DNA of 64,000 nt from Haliotis asinina (GCF_037392515.1 NC_090291.1:18193501-18257500), one strand, 5' to 3'. Counted from the stretch's first letter, positions 13,201 to 28,200 are shown. The notes: generated by a model not told the origin, from the letters alone. Program-made: numbers and translations.

Positions 13201-16200
13201 CCCAGGGACCTCGGTCCCATCAGAAAGACCCCTCCTCGCATCTCGGGACGTTGTGACTACACAAAGCTGCTCATGTTGATAGACCTGTCTTTCTGAAGGA
13301 AAATCTCAAGTTATACATGATGACTTTCAAATGGCAGGCATTAATTCACTTAAAGTTCTTCTCCTTTGAGACAATACTGAGATTGTGAACTTAATGAAGA
13401 TGTTCTTTGTGTGTGAATTAAATCGGTCTGCTGCTTAATTGCTAACAGATAAAATTTCACTCATTTATCCATCAGAACTCTACTGAGCTTAGTTCATTGT
13501 AAATTATTGTGATACATATCGTATCGCCATTATTTCTTGATGATAATCGTCTTGAAGGTACCTTGCCAATACTTTCATGTCATATTGTCTCGCGTAATAA
13601 ACTGGTATCGAGATGTACCATGTCGCCAGTTAGGCCAAAACACACAACTCCACTTGAAATCCGATATCGGCTTAAAAAAGGCACTCCTAATGATGATTGC
13701 ATGTGCAAAATACAGTCTATTCTCGATCATTTCAGAGTTGTAAAAGCACCATATATGTTACCCTGGAAAGGACTCTCCAACGATGAATCTATGTTTCTAT
13801 GGCGAGGTTGCTATTCCAGCAATATATCAAGAACAAGGCACCCGTGAACGGCTACCTCCTCATGGTGGGTGCTGGGTTACGCTAAAAGCCGTTCATCCCG
13901 GCGGAACCCGGCGGAATATTTGGTCTACCAACCCGTTTGCCGTTGGTTGCGGCCCTGTGTCGGCGGAGGAGGGGATCCTGATGGTTGAGGGCAATAGGGG
14001 CCTGCAACCGTGTTCCTCAGTACACCATTTTGACTTCGCCCAGACTGGTGGTCGAATGGGCCCGGTTCAGCCAATCGGCTGGTCACGCCAAGTCCTGTGC
14101 GTGTATTATGTAATTGCACAAAGTTGATTTTGTCTTTTCACTCACATAACACTGTTAGGTTTGAAAACTGATGTTATGAACTTTGCCTGGAGTCTTATGT
14201 CCAGAAGGCGGTGGCTCATCGGCCAATCTGGTGCATCGATTAATTTTCTATTAATCTTCTGCTGGAGTATTGCATTTCAGTATCCTTTGTGCTGCCAGTC
14301 GGAGACCCACTGGTGTATAGCATTGTCCATGTGATGCTCGGTGGAGGGTGGGGAGCTATGATGGTGGACTTTCTATTATTATCCATGGCTCAACCAAAAA
14401 AACATAAAACGAGCACTAGATGAGTGTTTGTCCTCTGATGAGGAAAATATCATAGACAGATATCCAGATACATGGAGTAGATTTTTGGTTGTATCTTCGA
14501 CTGATGGTGAAGCACTAAAATTGAATCCGTTTCCCACATCAAAAGCTATTTATGGACTTGTTGGTGATGTCCAAGCTGTTGGAAAAAATAGATCAGGGTT
14601 TCTCCTCATAGAGTGTAAAACAGCAAAACAATCATCTATCCTCATAGCCACATAACAGCTTGCAAATACTGAAGTTTCAGTTTCTCCTCACAAGTCTCTG
14701 AAAGTAGCAAAGGCATTTTGAGGGATCGAGACCGGTGGCTTGCCCACATGAGTGACAAGGAAATCGTTACTGAACTGCAAAACCAAGGTGTCACGTTTAA
14801 GAAAAATGGAGAAACACATACCAACACATACTAATGTATTTTTCACAACCCCAACACCCAAAGTACATAAAAGCTGGATGTTGTAACATCGAAGTGGAAC
14901 AGTATATTCCAAACCCACATCGTTGTTACAAGTGTCAAAAGTATGGTCACGGTGCCCAATCCTGGAGGAATCGTGCAACATGCTACGGATGTGGTGAAGA
15001 AGATCATGAAGGTTCTGATTGTTTGTGTACTCCAAAATGTGTCAATTGTCTTTGAGATCATATGTCTTCGTCAAAGTCATGTCATGTCTGGAAACGTGAA
15101 TATGAAATTGTCAAAATCCAGATCCAAAAGATTGTCACACATCATGAGGCAAAACGTTTAGTTAATATAGCCTCCCCCCAGTCATATTCTGCAGTTGTTG
15201 CTCGCCTTAATACTAAATCTGTTCTGTCAGTTGCATGCCAGACAGATATCACCTGGGTTAAAGCTGACAAACACACTTTAATTGCATCAGATTCTACTGT
15301 TGATAAACTACATGCAACATCAGCTTGCCAGATTGAATCACAAACAATATCTCCTGTTGTGAAAAATCCTTGTCAAAAAGTAGATTAAAGACAAAAATCT
15401 GATCGAGTTGAAAAGGTATCACGTGATCCTGTACAAATCTATAACAAGATTCAACTTTTAGAAGACATGGACGTCTCTCCTCATCCCCATGCGTGAAATA
15501 GAAAAGTTGGTCCTCAGTACTACCACCTGCTGCAAAATTAACAAGTACTACCACCTGCTACAAAATGAACAAGAACTCCTTAATCCAATGGAATTGCAGA
15601 GGACATAAGACCAATTTTAATGAAGAACAATCACCTTTTCCTCTTAAATCCAATCTTCAGGCTGTTACTGTTCGTCTTACTTTACACATAACCTTTACTC
15701 TTTGTTCCTTGTATATCTCCCCTTCTTCCATTCTTCACCAGAATGATCTTCAAGATTTGTATGACCAATTACCAAAACCCTGTATCATCATGGGTGAACT
15801 CAATGGACATAACAGTAAAGGGAAAGTTCTTGAAGAGTTTCTATCTGATAATAATTGATGTATATTCAGAGCGAATGGCTCTGACACATATTTACATCCT
15901 GCAACGGGAACATATTCTTACTTAGACCCGTCACTCAATGATTCAAACGTCTATAATGAATTTAAATGGTCAGTCCATAATGATCTTTGTGGTAGTGACC
16001 ATTTCCAACAGTACTTACAGCAATTAACCCTTCCGATGACCCGCCTGTAACAAGATGGAATTTTTCAAAGGCCAATTGGCCCTTATTTCAGGACACCTGC
16101 CTTAAGGAACTTCAACCAGACCTTTTCATAGATGTACCTGATCCAATTAAAATGTTCTCGGACAAACTAAAACATATAGGTGATGAAACTATTCCTAAGT

Positions 16201-19200
16201 CCTCTGTAAATCCGCACATCCGTAAACCAGGGTTTAATGATGAATGCAAACAGGCCAGGAAAAAGAGGAAGAAAGAAGAGAAATATTTTCGCCTTCATCC
16301 CACTGAACATAACGTAAATAATGTAAAAATCAGTTACGCTAAAGCTCGAAGAAAGGTTAAGCACATTAAACGTCATACTTGGAAAAATTTCGTTTCCAAA
16401 ATAAATTCCCGCTCTCCTATGTCAAGGGTATGGAATATGATAAAAAAATTAAAGGCAAGGGTTCCAAATCCAGTAGTATTCAGCATCTCAAAAATTATAA
16501 TAACATACTAACTGAAAAATCTGATATTGCAAACAAGTTGGGTGAAACTTTGGTTAAACATTCGTCCTCCTCAAATTATCATCCAAAATTCCAGACTTAT
16601 CAAACACACCAAGAGAAGAAAACAGTGAATTTTAAATCTGATAATGGTGAAGATTATAATGAGGTATTTCCATTACATGAACTTCATACTGCGCTATCAC
16701 AGGTTCACGATACTGCAACAGGACCTGATGATATCCATTACCAACTCTTAAACCACTTGTCAGAATCATGCCTCGAAATGTTACTTGGCATTTTTGACCA
16801 TATTTGGATAACGCAACATTTTTCCTCTTCATGGCGAAAAGCCATAGTTGTTCCATTTCAACAGCTTGGGAGGGATCATACAGATCCATCAAATTACCGA
16901 CCTATTTCCTTAACTAGCTGCGTTTGTAAAGCCATCAGTGAATGGTAAATAATCGCTTGGTTTGGTTTTTGGAAACCAACAATCTTATTACTGATATACA
17001 ATGTGGTTTCCATAAAACCCGAAGTACAACTGACCACTTGGTTTGTTTGGAATCATTTGTTGTAAATTCTTTCATTAGAAAACAACATGCAGTATCAATC
17101 GTTTTTGATCTCGAAAAAGCATATGATACTACTTGGAAGCATGGTATTTTAAAAGATTTACATTCTTTTGGGTTGAGAGATCGCTTACCTCAGTTTATAT
17201 CTATTTTCTTAAATGACAGACAGTTCCAAGTACGTGTGGGATCAACCCTGTCAGACTACTTTCATCAAGATCAGGGTGCTCCACAAGGCAGTATTTTGTC
17301 TGTGACTTTATTTAGTATTAACATCAATAGTCTTTCTAAGGTTTTAGGTGATTCAGTAGATAGATAACTATTTGTGGATGATTCCGATGTTTCTTGTAGA
17401 GTTAGAAATATGCAACCAATCGGGAGGCAATTACAAATTTGTCTCAATAAAATTGAAAAATGGTCACTTGAAAACGGGTTTAAATTTTCTATATCAAAAA
17501 CAAATTGCTTGCATTTCTGCAGAAAGTATAAACCGCATAAAGATCCAGATTTATTTTTATATGGCACCCCCATCAAAGTAGAAAAGGAGGCCAAGTTTTT
17601 GGGACTTATTTTCGACTCACATTTAACTTTTCTACCCCACATTAAATCCCATAAAACTAAATGTCTGAAGGCACTTTTTTGGTTAAAAGTTATTTCCAAT
17701 ACGACATCGTCTTTTGTTGGTTACCAAGCCATGTAGCCATTTCTGGCAACACAATGGCTGATCTTGCTGCCAAGGCAGCACTTAACAAATATTTGACACC
17801 ACTTTCTATTCCATACTCTGATTATAAAGCTACAACTAGATCGTATATTCGTGATCTGATGCAAAAGAAGTAGGACACCCATATGGGTGTATATAAATTA
17901 CACGCAATAAAACCTTACATTGGTTATACCCACTTGGGCTGTCAGTCCAGATTTGAGGAGGTCATTTTGCGGCGATGTCGTATTGGCCAAACGAGATATA
18001 CTCATGAATACCTTTTGAAAGGTGAGGATCCTCCGTTCTGCATCCCTTGTGATGAAAGAATCACAGTCAAGTATATCTTGCTTGACTGTGTTGAGTATTC
18101 CATCACAAGGGATCAGTATTTTAATTCACAAACTATGAAGGATCTTTTTAGCAATATTAGCTCTCATTTAATTATTGCATTTTTAAAGGAATTATATATG
18201 TTACCTGAATTGTAAACAGATAAATATTTTAAAATTGGAAGATTAAATTAGTAACTCAAATCGTTAGTGGCTGTACCCTCAAAGAGGGTTGAAGTACTGT
18301 AAAATAATTGTCCTCCTGAGAGGGTACGTAAATCCCAAAACATTTGAAGTAAATTTCAGTTTTCCAGCTTTATAATCGTAGAGTATGTGTGTTTTTACTT
18401 TATGGCTACATTTGTCTAAATTGCTATCAGCTGAAGGGATGATGTAAATCCAACTAGGGTCCATGCAGGAAGCAAATGTACTGTAAGTCCCCGTGATCCT
18501 TAGTATGGTGATCTACCTTCAGTTGTTGGCAAGCTATAGCTCATTTTTATAGATACATTGTTTTAGGTCTATTCACTAGTTTTACACTCTACTCTGTGAT
18601 ATTCTAGCTAGTTTTACTGTCCTTCGTTGACAGGGTTTTACAATGTATGTGCTGTTAATTCATTTGTATTTTGATATATTAACTCACTCACTCAAGAACA
18701 AACGTCATAAGTAGGGCATGACACTTTATGAACTGTGTCAGTCTCAAAGATGTGTGTTGAAGTGAAGTGTGTGAGTATACATTGGCGATAATCTGACTGA
18801 TTTTGACCTGGGTCAGCTGGCAACTGCTTGATTGGACGGATGGCTATCTTGACAAGCAACATGTCCTGTATCCAGCCAACTAGTAAAATTCTGTAAGTCT
18901 TGTGAAACAGATGACTGCCAGGTCAGACTAGTCTATGGGACGTTTAACCATGACAGAAAGAAAACCCCAAGGATGTTGTCAAGCACGAGCTGATGAAGAG
19001 GGAACTTGTATGGAAACGGTCTGAAATGAGGCTGTCTTTAAATAGAAAGACATACATCGCGCCCTAACGGTCAACACCACGCATTGCATGGAGGTGGTTC
19101 ATGTTCATAATAGTAATGTCAGGGAAGTCTAACACAGTTTGGAACGGCAACCAAGGCATAGCTGGAATAGACAGATCAGATTCAGTCCAATTATTTAGCT

Positions 19201-22200
19201 CCACGGAAGAAGATCCGGTGGTACAAGATGATCGTCCTCAACTTCCTAGAGATGTCGCTTCTCCTTGATGAGGTACATGGTCGCACTCCAGGAGGAGTTC
19301 AAGACACTGAAGTTTTCTGTCAGCACACCATCCTGCCATCCACTGGGAATTTACAAGCAGAAACCCACCAAACCTTGTTGCATGGTCACAGACGTGAGAC
19401 ACCTTTCCAGAGAAACCAGCACTGTGTCTATGAAAAAGTGCTTCAAGAAATACCATGTCCCACAGTAAAGTCATAACATGGATTCCCATCTCAGGTCGAT
19501 GACAGTATTATTGGTTATAACAGTTTCTTAATTAGACATTTTATGGATTCATTGTTACCACCAGAAGGAGATTGTTTCTTGCGGCTTTTTTGCCAATATG
19601 CGGAATCTATTTTAGAATATAGCTACGAGATAATTCGTAGTTGCAAATGCTGTTACCTTGATAACATGAGTATTTTCTTCATCGGAAATGACCATTGAAT
19701 TTTTTTTTTTCAAAACGAATTATTAATAACATCTTTGCCTGAGGATGAAGACCTCTTACTTACTGTAATATTATCCATTGTATATCCACCGTTAAAGAAA
19801 ATTAGGGATATTCAACTTATGTCATTATAAGTCTTACATGAAAGAAAGAGTTGAACAGTATAACAACATGATATGACTAAGATTGCTCAGACGTTCACCT
19901 TGTTTGACTTTTAAGGAGTAAGTCAGAAGCTACCGACATGTATATCTCACCATTTACAAGTCATTCATTGCAATGTTACATCCAATAGCACACTGTGAGA
20001 AATGACCATTATACATAAAATATATGCATGAAAGTCCAGGCATAAAGTTTCTCCATTGGTCACATATATTCGTCTCTTACCGCTGTGCACTGTAGAGGTA
20101 TTTCTGATAAGATAATCCATTGTTGGCTTTTCAGGTTCTTCTTCGTGTCTCAAAACGTGAACATGTGCTTTGTTAGCCATGGCTGTTTCTGCTGGCCACA
20201 AGCGGTACCTTTGTCCGTGAATCAGCATTGTGCCCATCTGTGATGTAATTGAAAAGAACAACTAACTTAAGGTGTACTGACTGATTAAGTGTTTGTGTTT
20301 TTCCTTAACATATGTATGTAAGTGGACCTCAATGAAAACAGAAATTTAGAGATAACTTGCACATGATCTCATTCTTGCCAACAAGCTGTCATCCTTATTT
20401 GAATTTACACACCTCGATCCTTGAAAAAATAGTAGGTTTAAATATCTAATCTATTTTCTTCAAATGGAAACGTTTCGGAAATGTTCTGACAGTACAAAAA
20501 GACAAAGGTTTTTATAAGTCACAAAAAGGCTAAAATATTGCAAATATGTGACTGTAAATTTTAACTTACTCATTCTCTCAGAAGGTGAATTCTAATGATA
20601 ATAATGGTCATGGGATCATCGATACTATTTCATCTCTTTATGTTTGTAATCTTAATATACATCTGATACAACTGCGTGTGGTGATGTTGCAATATATAAA
20701 TTTGACTTTTTAGAAGTATGTCTTCAGTTGAATGGCTGAGTGAATTGATATTACGAGTAACGTAGGCAATAATTCAGCCATACCGAGGTGAGAAGAGTTT
20801 ATAAATGAATATTAAAATCAATAAATGTAGGACATAAAAGCCTGTCGTCAAAGGACAGAAAACCTACTAGAATGTATCAGCTCTTAGAATTATGTCGCCA
20901 TCATAGTGCAATGTAAATACGGGCTATAGCTTACCAACAGCGGCCTATACATCACCATACTAGGGGCTTACCGTTGCTACCTGCATGGACCCAAGTCGGA
21001 TTTATATCAGCAATTCAACCGCTAGCGATTGAATTCAAATTTAGTCATAATTTAAAATGACAAAATATCACGTTAAAAATATCCGGTAAGTATATATTTC
21101 CTTTGAATGTTTCGTACTTTAAGTGCCTTCTCAGAAGGACAATATATTTACAATATTTTAGCCCATCTTTGGATCAGAAATATAAACAATGGCAAATTGA
21201 TTCGGGTGTTTCCCTATATGGACAGCTTATGTGATTACAAAAGGAGACACGACAATTGGCAAAACGCTGTCCAGCACTGGTCGAAAAGGACTGATAGTAA
21301 TACAATAAATTTGGAGAAATACTTACAATGTCAAACTGACCATTTTCATCCTCTTTACACACAAAAGCTCCAGCATGCTTTTTATTTCTGTACAAGCCAC
21401 AGTGCTGAAAGGATGAATATCTGCGCAGTGAGAAATATGTCGTACGAGTACATATTGGTTCTTAGTAACTTTTTGATAGGAAACTGCGCTCGTCTTAGTA
21501 TGTTGAACGTAAAAATCTGACGGACAACCTCTAACCAAACGGATTAATTTACCCAACACTGTGTTGTAGCGCCCAGTGTCAGAGGGAGAAACACACTCAA
21601 CATTGATGTTTGAGCAAACAAATGTCTTGGTATTGCATTGACCGTACTTGGAATTATGTTTGTAAAGCACACAATGTATGACGTAGGAATTAACAAGAAA
21701 GATACGCTAGGAATTAACAGGAGAGATACACTATTTGAAATACTGGGTATCAAAAAACTTCTCAGGGAGTATCAACAGCCAGACATTTAGTTCTATAAAA
21801 CCTTGTGTGATGTTGCTCCTCGTAGAGACTTTGCACTTTGTACTCCACATGATGTTCTGACGCTAATCAAATCATCCAACAAAACCACACGTTTGTATGA
21901 TCCAATTCCAAGCAATTTTTAATTTGACAATCTCGATCATTTACTTCCGGTCTTAACAGATATTATTAATAAGAGCAGGTGTTTTCCCTACATGTTTGAA
22001 AGATGCTATTGTTTCTCCACTGTTAAGGAATTCCAAACTTGATACCAATATACTCAAAAACTAGAGTCCAGTTTCTAAGTTGACGTTTTCTTCTTGTGGA
22101 GAAAGCTGTTACCAGTCAACTGATGAATAATATCAACCTCCATAACATCCGGGATGGCACCCGTGAAAGGCCACCTCCTCTTGGTGGGTTCTGTGTAACG

Positions 22201-25200
22201 TTCACCCTCGTTGTGAACCCGGGAGGATATTTGGTTCACCAGCCCGTTTGCCGTGGGTTGCGGCCCTGTGTCGGTGGAGGAAGGGATCCTGGTGGTTGAG
22301 GGCATTATGGGCCTGCAACAGTGTTCCTATTGCCTAATACATCACTTTGGTCCTGACTTCGATATCCTTTCAATATCCTTGGTGCTGCCAGTCGGAGAGC
22401 CACCGGTGTATAGCATTTTCCATGTGATACTCATTGGAAGGTGGGGAGCTATGATGGTGAACTTTCTATTATTAACCATGGCTCAACCCAAAAAACATAA
22501 ACGAGCACTAGATGAGTGTTTGTCCTCTGATGAGGCCACATCAAAAGCAATTCATGGACTTGTTGGTGATGTTCAAGTTGTTCCAAAAATTAGATCTGGG
22601 TTTCTCCTCATAGAGTGTAAAACAGCAAAACTAGTAAGCTACCCACATAGCTACTAAACAGCTTGCAAATACTGCAGTATCTGTTTCTCCACACAAGTCT
22701 CTGAACAGCAGCAAAGACTTCTTGAGAGACAGAGACGGGTGGCTTGCCCACATAAGTGAAACAGAAATCGCCACTGAACTACAAAATCAAGGAGTCATTC
22801 ATGTCAAACGATTCACTTTCAAGAAAAATGGAGAAACTTTACATACAAACACTTATTTGATTTCATTTTCATAACCGAAACACCCGAAGTATATCAAAGC
22901 TGGATGTTGTAATGTCGAAATGGAGCAATCGTTATCAAAAGTTTGGTCACAGTGCCCAATCTTGCAGGAATCGTGCAAAATGCTACAGATCTGGTGAAGA
23001 AGATCACGAAGGTTCTGACCGTTTGTCTTCTCCAAAATGTCATGCCTGGAAACGTGAATATGAAATTATCAAAATCAAAACTCAAACGAATGTCACCTAT
23101 CATAAGGCAAAACGTTTAGTAAATGCAGCCTCGCCTCAGTCATCAAGTATAACATACTCTACTGCTGTTGCTCGCCCTCATGCTAAATCTGTTCTGTCTG
23201 TTTCATGTCAGACAGATATCACCTGGGTTAAAGCTGACAAACATACTTTAAGTACATCAGATTCTACTGTTGATAAGAATCGTGCAACATCAGCTTGCCA
23301 GACTGACTCACAAACAGTATCTTCTGCAGTGAAAGTTCCTTGCCATAAAGTAGATTATAGACAAAAATCTGATAGAGTACAAAAAGGATCACGTAACCCT
23401 GTACAAATCTACAGTAAATTTCAACTCTTGGAAGACATGAACGTCTCTCCTCATCCTGTGCGCAAAATAGAAGCAGTTCGCCTCGGAAGGGGAAAAGTCG
23501 GTCCCCAGTACTAACACCTACCATAAAATGAACAATAACGCCTTAATCCAGTGGAACTGCAGAGGACTCAATGAAGTACAATTACTAGCACCGGACTTTA
23601 AACCATCATCATTTTGTTTTCAAAAAATCCATTTGAATCAAAGTGATAAGTTTGAATTGTGTAAATGCTATTCTTATCATTCTTTTTCACCTCCAGGTGA
23701 CAAAGCCACTGGTGGATCTTCCATATTGGTGAGACATGGCATTATCCATAACCCTGTTCCTCTTAAAACCAATCTTCAGGCTGTTGCTGTTCGTCTTACT
23801 TTACACATAACCCTTACTCTTTGTTCCTTGTATATCTTGCCATCTTCCATTCTTCACCAGACTGACCTTCAAGATTTATTTGACCAATTACCAAAACACC
23901 TGTATCATCATGGGTGATCTTAATGGCCACAACCCATTATTGGAGAAGCCCTGATACCAACAGAAAAGGGAAAGTTATTGAAGAGTTTATATCTGATAAT
24001 AATGTATGTATATTCAGAGCGAATGGCTCTGACACATATTTACATCCTGCAACGGGAACATATTCTTCCTTAGACCTGTCACTCACTGATTCAAACGTCT
24101 ATAATGAATTTGAATGGTCAGTCCATAATGATCTTTGTGGTAATGACCATTGTCCAACAGTATTTACAGCAATTAACCCTTCCCATGACCCGCCTGTAAC
24201 AAGATGGAATTTCTCAAAGACCAATTGGCCCTTATTTCAGGCCACCTGCCTTAAGAAACTTAATCAGACCTTTTCATGGATATACCTGATCCAATTAAAA
24301 TGTTCTCGGACAAACTAAAACATATAGGTGATGAAACTATTCCTAAGTCCTCTGTAAATCCGCACATACAGATCTCTCATCCGTGCTAAACTTGATTACG
24401 GCTCCATCGTTTATGGTGGAGCCTGTACAAGCAACCTCATGATACTTGATTCTATCCACCAACAGAACTTCTCCTATTGACAGTCTTTACGTCGAGGCCG
24501 AGGAGCCATCTCTTACTCAACGACGGATAAACCACTCCTTACAGTATATATCAAAACTAGATTCTAATTAGGCTAATCCTGCATTTAACTGTGTTTTTAA
24601 TCCTCTTTATGAGGACCTATACGATAAAAAGTCTTCTCTTGTTCCGTCTCTGGGACTTAGAGTGAAACCTTTTCTGTCTGCTGGCGGCATTGAGCTAGCC
24701 CAATATATCTCCTTCTCGTCTACTTTCATCTCCTCCTTGGCAGTTAGTTAGACCCGAAGTTGACCTAACACTGACGAGGTTTAAAAAATCAGAAGCAAAT
24801 GAAACAAGAATATAATCAATGAAATAGTAACTATAATACATACAAATCTTTATTTACAGATGGGTTCAAGGATGGTGGTGCAGTGGCTTGTGCCACTGTC
24901 ATTGGATCCAGAACAACATATTTCAGATTATCGGATAGTAGTTCTATTTTCACAGCGGAAGCAAACGCTATATTAACGGCTATTAAATATATTGAAAGAC
25001 ATCCTAGACATAAACAGTGTTATCTATTCCGATTCTCTTTCTTGCCTCCAGGCAATTACAAACCTGTAATGTAAACATCCACTTTTAATAGAAATAATTG
25101 AATTGTATAATAATGCTGCTACTGGCCAATACGACATCGTCTTTTGTTGGTTACCAAGCCATGTAGCCATTTCTGGCAACACAATGGCCGATCTTGCTGC

Positions 25201-28200
25201 CAAGGCAGCACTCAACAAATATGTGACTCCACTTCTTATTCCATACTCTGATTATAGAGCTACAACTATCGTATATTCATGATCTGATGCAAAAGAAGTG
25301 GGACACTCAAGTAGGTATAAATAAATTACATGAAATAAAACCGTATGTAGGTTAAACATACTTGTGATGTCAGTCAAGATTTGAAGAGGTCATTTTGCGG
25401 CGATGTCGTATTGGCCATACCAGATATCCTCATGAATACCTTTTGATAGGTGAGGATCCTCCGTTCTGCATCCCTTGTGCTGAAAGGATCACAGTCAAGC
25501 TTATCTTGCTTGACTGTGTTGAGTATTCCATCACAAGGGATCAGTATTTTAATTCACAAACTATGAAGGACCTTTTCTAATAACACAAGTTCTTATTTAA
25601 TCATTGCATTTTTGAAAGAAGTAGATTTATTAACTGAAATGTAAATAAATAAATATTTTATTATGGGAAGTTTAAATTCATAACTATGCTTAGTAGTGGC
25701 TGTATCCTTAAAGGGGGTTAAAGTACTGTAAAACTGAGAAGTCCACAAACATTCAAAGTAAATTCAAACTTTAGAGGTCTTTAATCGTAGAAGAAGTGTA
25801 TTTTCATTGTATGGCTAGATTTCCCAAATTGCTAACGCTGAGGGAATGATGTAAATCCAGCTAGGGTCAATGCAGGGAGCAAACGTACTGTAAGTCCCAA
25901 TGGTCCCTACTATGGTGATCTACCTTCAGTTGTTAGCAATCTATAGCCCATTTTTATATTGTATTGTCCTCTATAGATAAATTGTTTTAGGTATAAGTAC
26001 TAGCTTTACATTCTTTTCTGTGACATTCTAGTTGTTTTACTGTCCTTTGTCGACAGGCTTTTCTAATACACATATATTCCATTTCAGTGTTATGTTCCCG
26101 TCACGATATGGCTGACATATTGCCGATGTGACGTTAAATATTAACTCATTCACTCACTAGTGGATATTGATGGAGTGAGTGAGTGAATTAATATTTAACT
26201 TAACATTTATATTTCAGCCATATCATTCAACAATGAGTAATATCACTATTCGGGCTGATATTGATGGACACATTCCTCAAACATGGTCATAGACTAATAG
26301 TTTTCGTGTAACGTTAGTTTGTTATCTGTATTGTATTTTTATTTTTTGTTGTAGCATTCACCAAAATCATATTATTCTTCTCCAATTCTGTTCGATGTTA
26401 CGTTCTTCCAACAGAGACAGACAACGTGTATGAAGTCACGATCAATGTAAATGTATGAGAAATATGATCCACTCATGTTTTAGGGACTCTATAACGTATA
26501 CAGAAATTAAAGCCATTTCAAAAGCAGGTCCAGCCTTTCTTTAAGAGGTTTGAAATGGCATATAAATGTAACAATTAATGAATTATGCAAGTGTTATAAG
26601 GCAAAAATATAGAACATGAAACTAAATTATGATAGAAACCTATCTTAAAATATCTGGCTAATGTTTATTATAGATATTCTAAACAATTGTGGATAACCAC
26701 CGCTGGCTTCAAGGACAGTATATAATCTCACTCGCATCTACTAAGGTTTTTCTGACATACGACTTGCTGCCAAACAGCCATAGTAACAGACGTTTGCGAA
26801 AAGGTGATGAAAGTATGTCTCACCACAGGTATCTGTGACAAACTAACAAAAAGAATAAAATCGATAACATATGGTTCACAAAAAACAAAAAAGGGAACTC
26901 ATGGTAAAACTAGGCCAAATTACAGGCCAAATTATTTTGGCAGACTATATTTCATGTATACTTATATGTACTGTCAAATCTCAAATTCGAGTTTTCCGTA
27001 AGTTTACCAAGCAAAGCGTAAAGAATCTTAGGATGGCATATTCTTTCAAGGAGGTTTCCGTTTTCCTGAAATTAGTATAATTTTATATGACAATAACTTC
27101 TGTTGTAGAGAAACACTACGATCATGAGCCTGAAACTCTATACAACACATGAGAAGTTTAAAGTAGGTTATTGTACGTTTCTGGATATACATTTGGTGTC
27201 GAATGTATTTTTCTCCAGTCCTTTTAATTCAAGTTCTCACTAATGGAAACCGCCAATGCCGGTTTTCAGTTGCTTTGTGCAATGGAAACTAACAATGATA
27301 CTAACTAACAATGATACTTTACTGTCAGTTTCCAATTCTGGAAACGAACCTTATTTGTTTCCGAACGTTTTCAGTCGCTGAAACTAAGTAACGTGGTCAG
27401 TGTCAGCAACAGGAAACTGCAGGGTACAAACAATCATGGTTTCCGTGAATGGAAACCTACATGACTCTGACATTACCCAGTTTCTTGTAGGTTTCCGGAA
27501 ATCTGGAATCCTTCTTATCTTTGCTGTGCTTGTGTGAATTTTCTTTATCAACATTGATATCTTATTTATACTGAACCATCGTATTAACGAAAGAATTGAG
27601 TGCGTGAGTGACTTAATATTTAACGTCACATCGGCAATATTGCAGCCATATCGTGACCAGAAAATTCTTGCAAAATGGAATTTATGTATATGGTAAAAAA
27701 CCTGTCGACAAAGGACAGTAAAACAACTAGAGTATCACAATAAGAATTAAAACTAGCATGAAAAGTTAAACTAATATCACTCTTCAGACAATACAATATA
27801 AAAACAGGCTATAGATCACCAACAACTGAAGGCCGATCACCATACCAGAGGCCATGGGGACTTACAGTACTTCTGCTGCCTGCGCGGTCTCTAACCAAAG
27901 AAACACGTGATCCATGCACCGTGTCCACGAGTTGCAAAACGATAATTTTACTATAGATCTAGATTAATTCTCCAATTGTGTTTTTTATTATTGTATTTAT
28001 TTACACCCACCTAGGTGTCCAACTTCTTTTGCATCAGATCACGGATATAAGATCTAATTGTAGCATTGTTATCTGAGTATAGAATGAGAAATGGTGTCAC
28101 AGATTTGTTAAGTGCTGCCTTAGCAGCAAAATCGGTCATCGTGTTCCCAGAGATGCCAACATGGCCAGGTAACCAACAAACGATGTCGAATTGGCCTGTA

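Larger units (their letters stand above)
13837..18691 (+). mobile_element. LINE copy 2, inserted in a piggyBac transposase
   Basis: 5' end GGCACCCGTGAACGG at 13837. A 10-bp repeat TCAAGAACAA flanks it (13827-13836 and 18692-18701; the first two bases could belong to the tail). The piggyBac frame continues across the site. 3' end runs to ACTCACTCAC but the usual hairpin is missing. Confidence 0.88.
22156..26158 (+). mobile_element. LINE copy 3, heavily deleted
   Basis: 5' end GGCACCCGTGAAAGG at 22156; internal deletions in 5'UTR, ORF1 and ORF2; normal 3' end with hairpin (26099-26133) and tail to 26158. It lies at the end of a CR1/Jockey-like RT fragment; no TSD was seen. Confidence 0.85.

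Noticed and set aside
12996..13241. 81-residue minus-strand frame as a gene 1 exon
   Set aside because: No matching domain, and exons 5 and 6 already join in phase without it.
21388..21404. Alternative acceptor TACAG for gene 1 exon 4
   Set aside because: It would need a missing exon ending in two bases; CTTTCAG gives phase 0, matching exon 3 directly.
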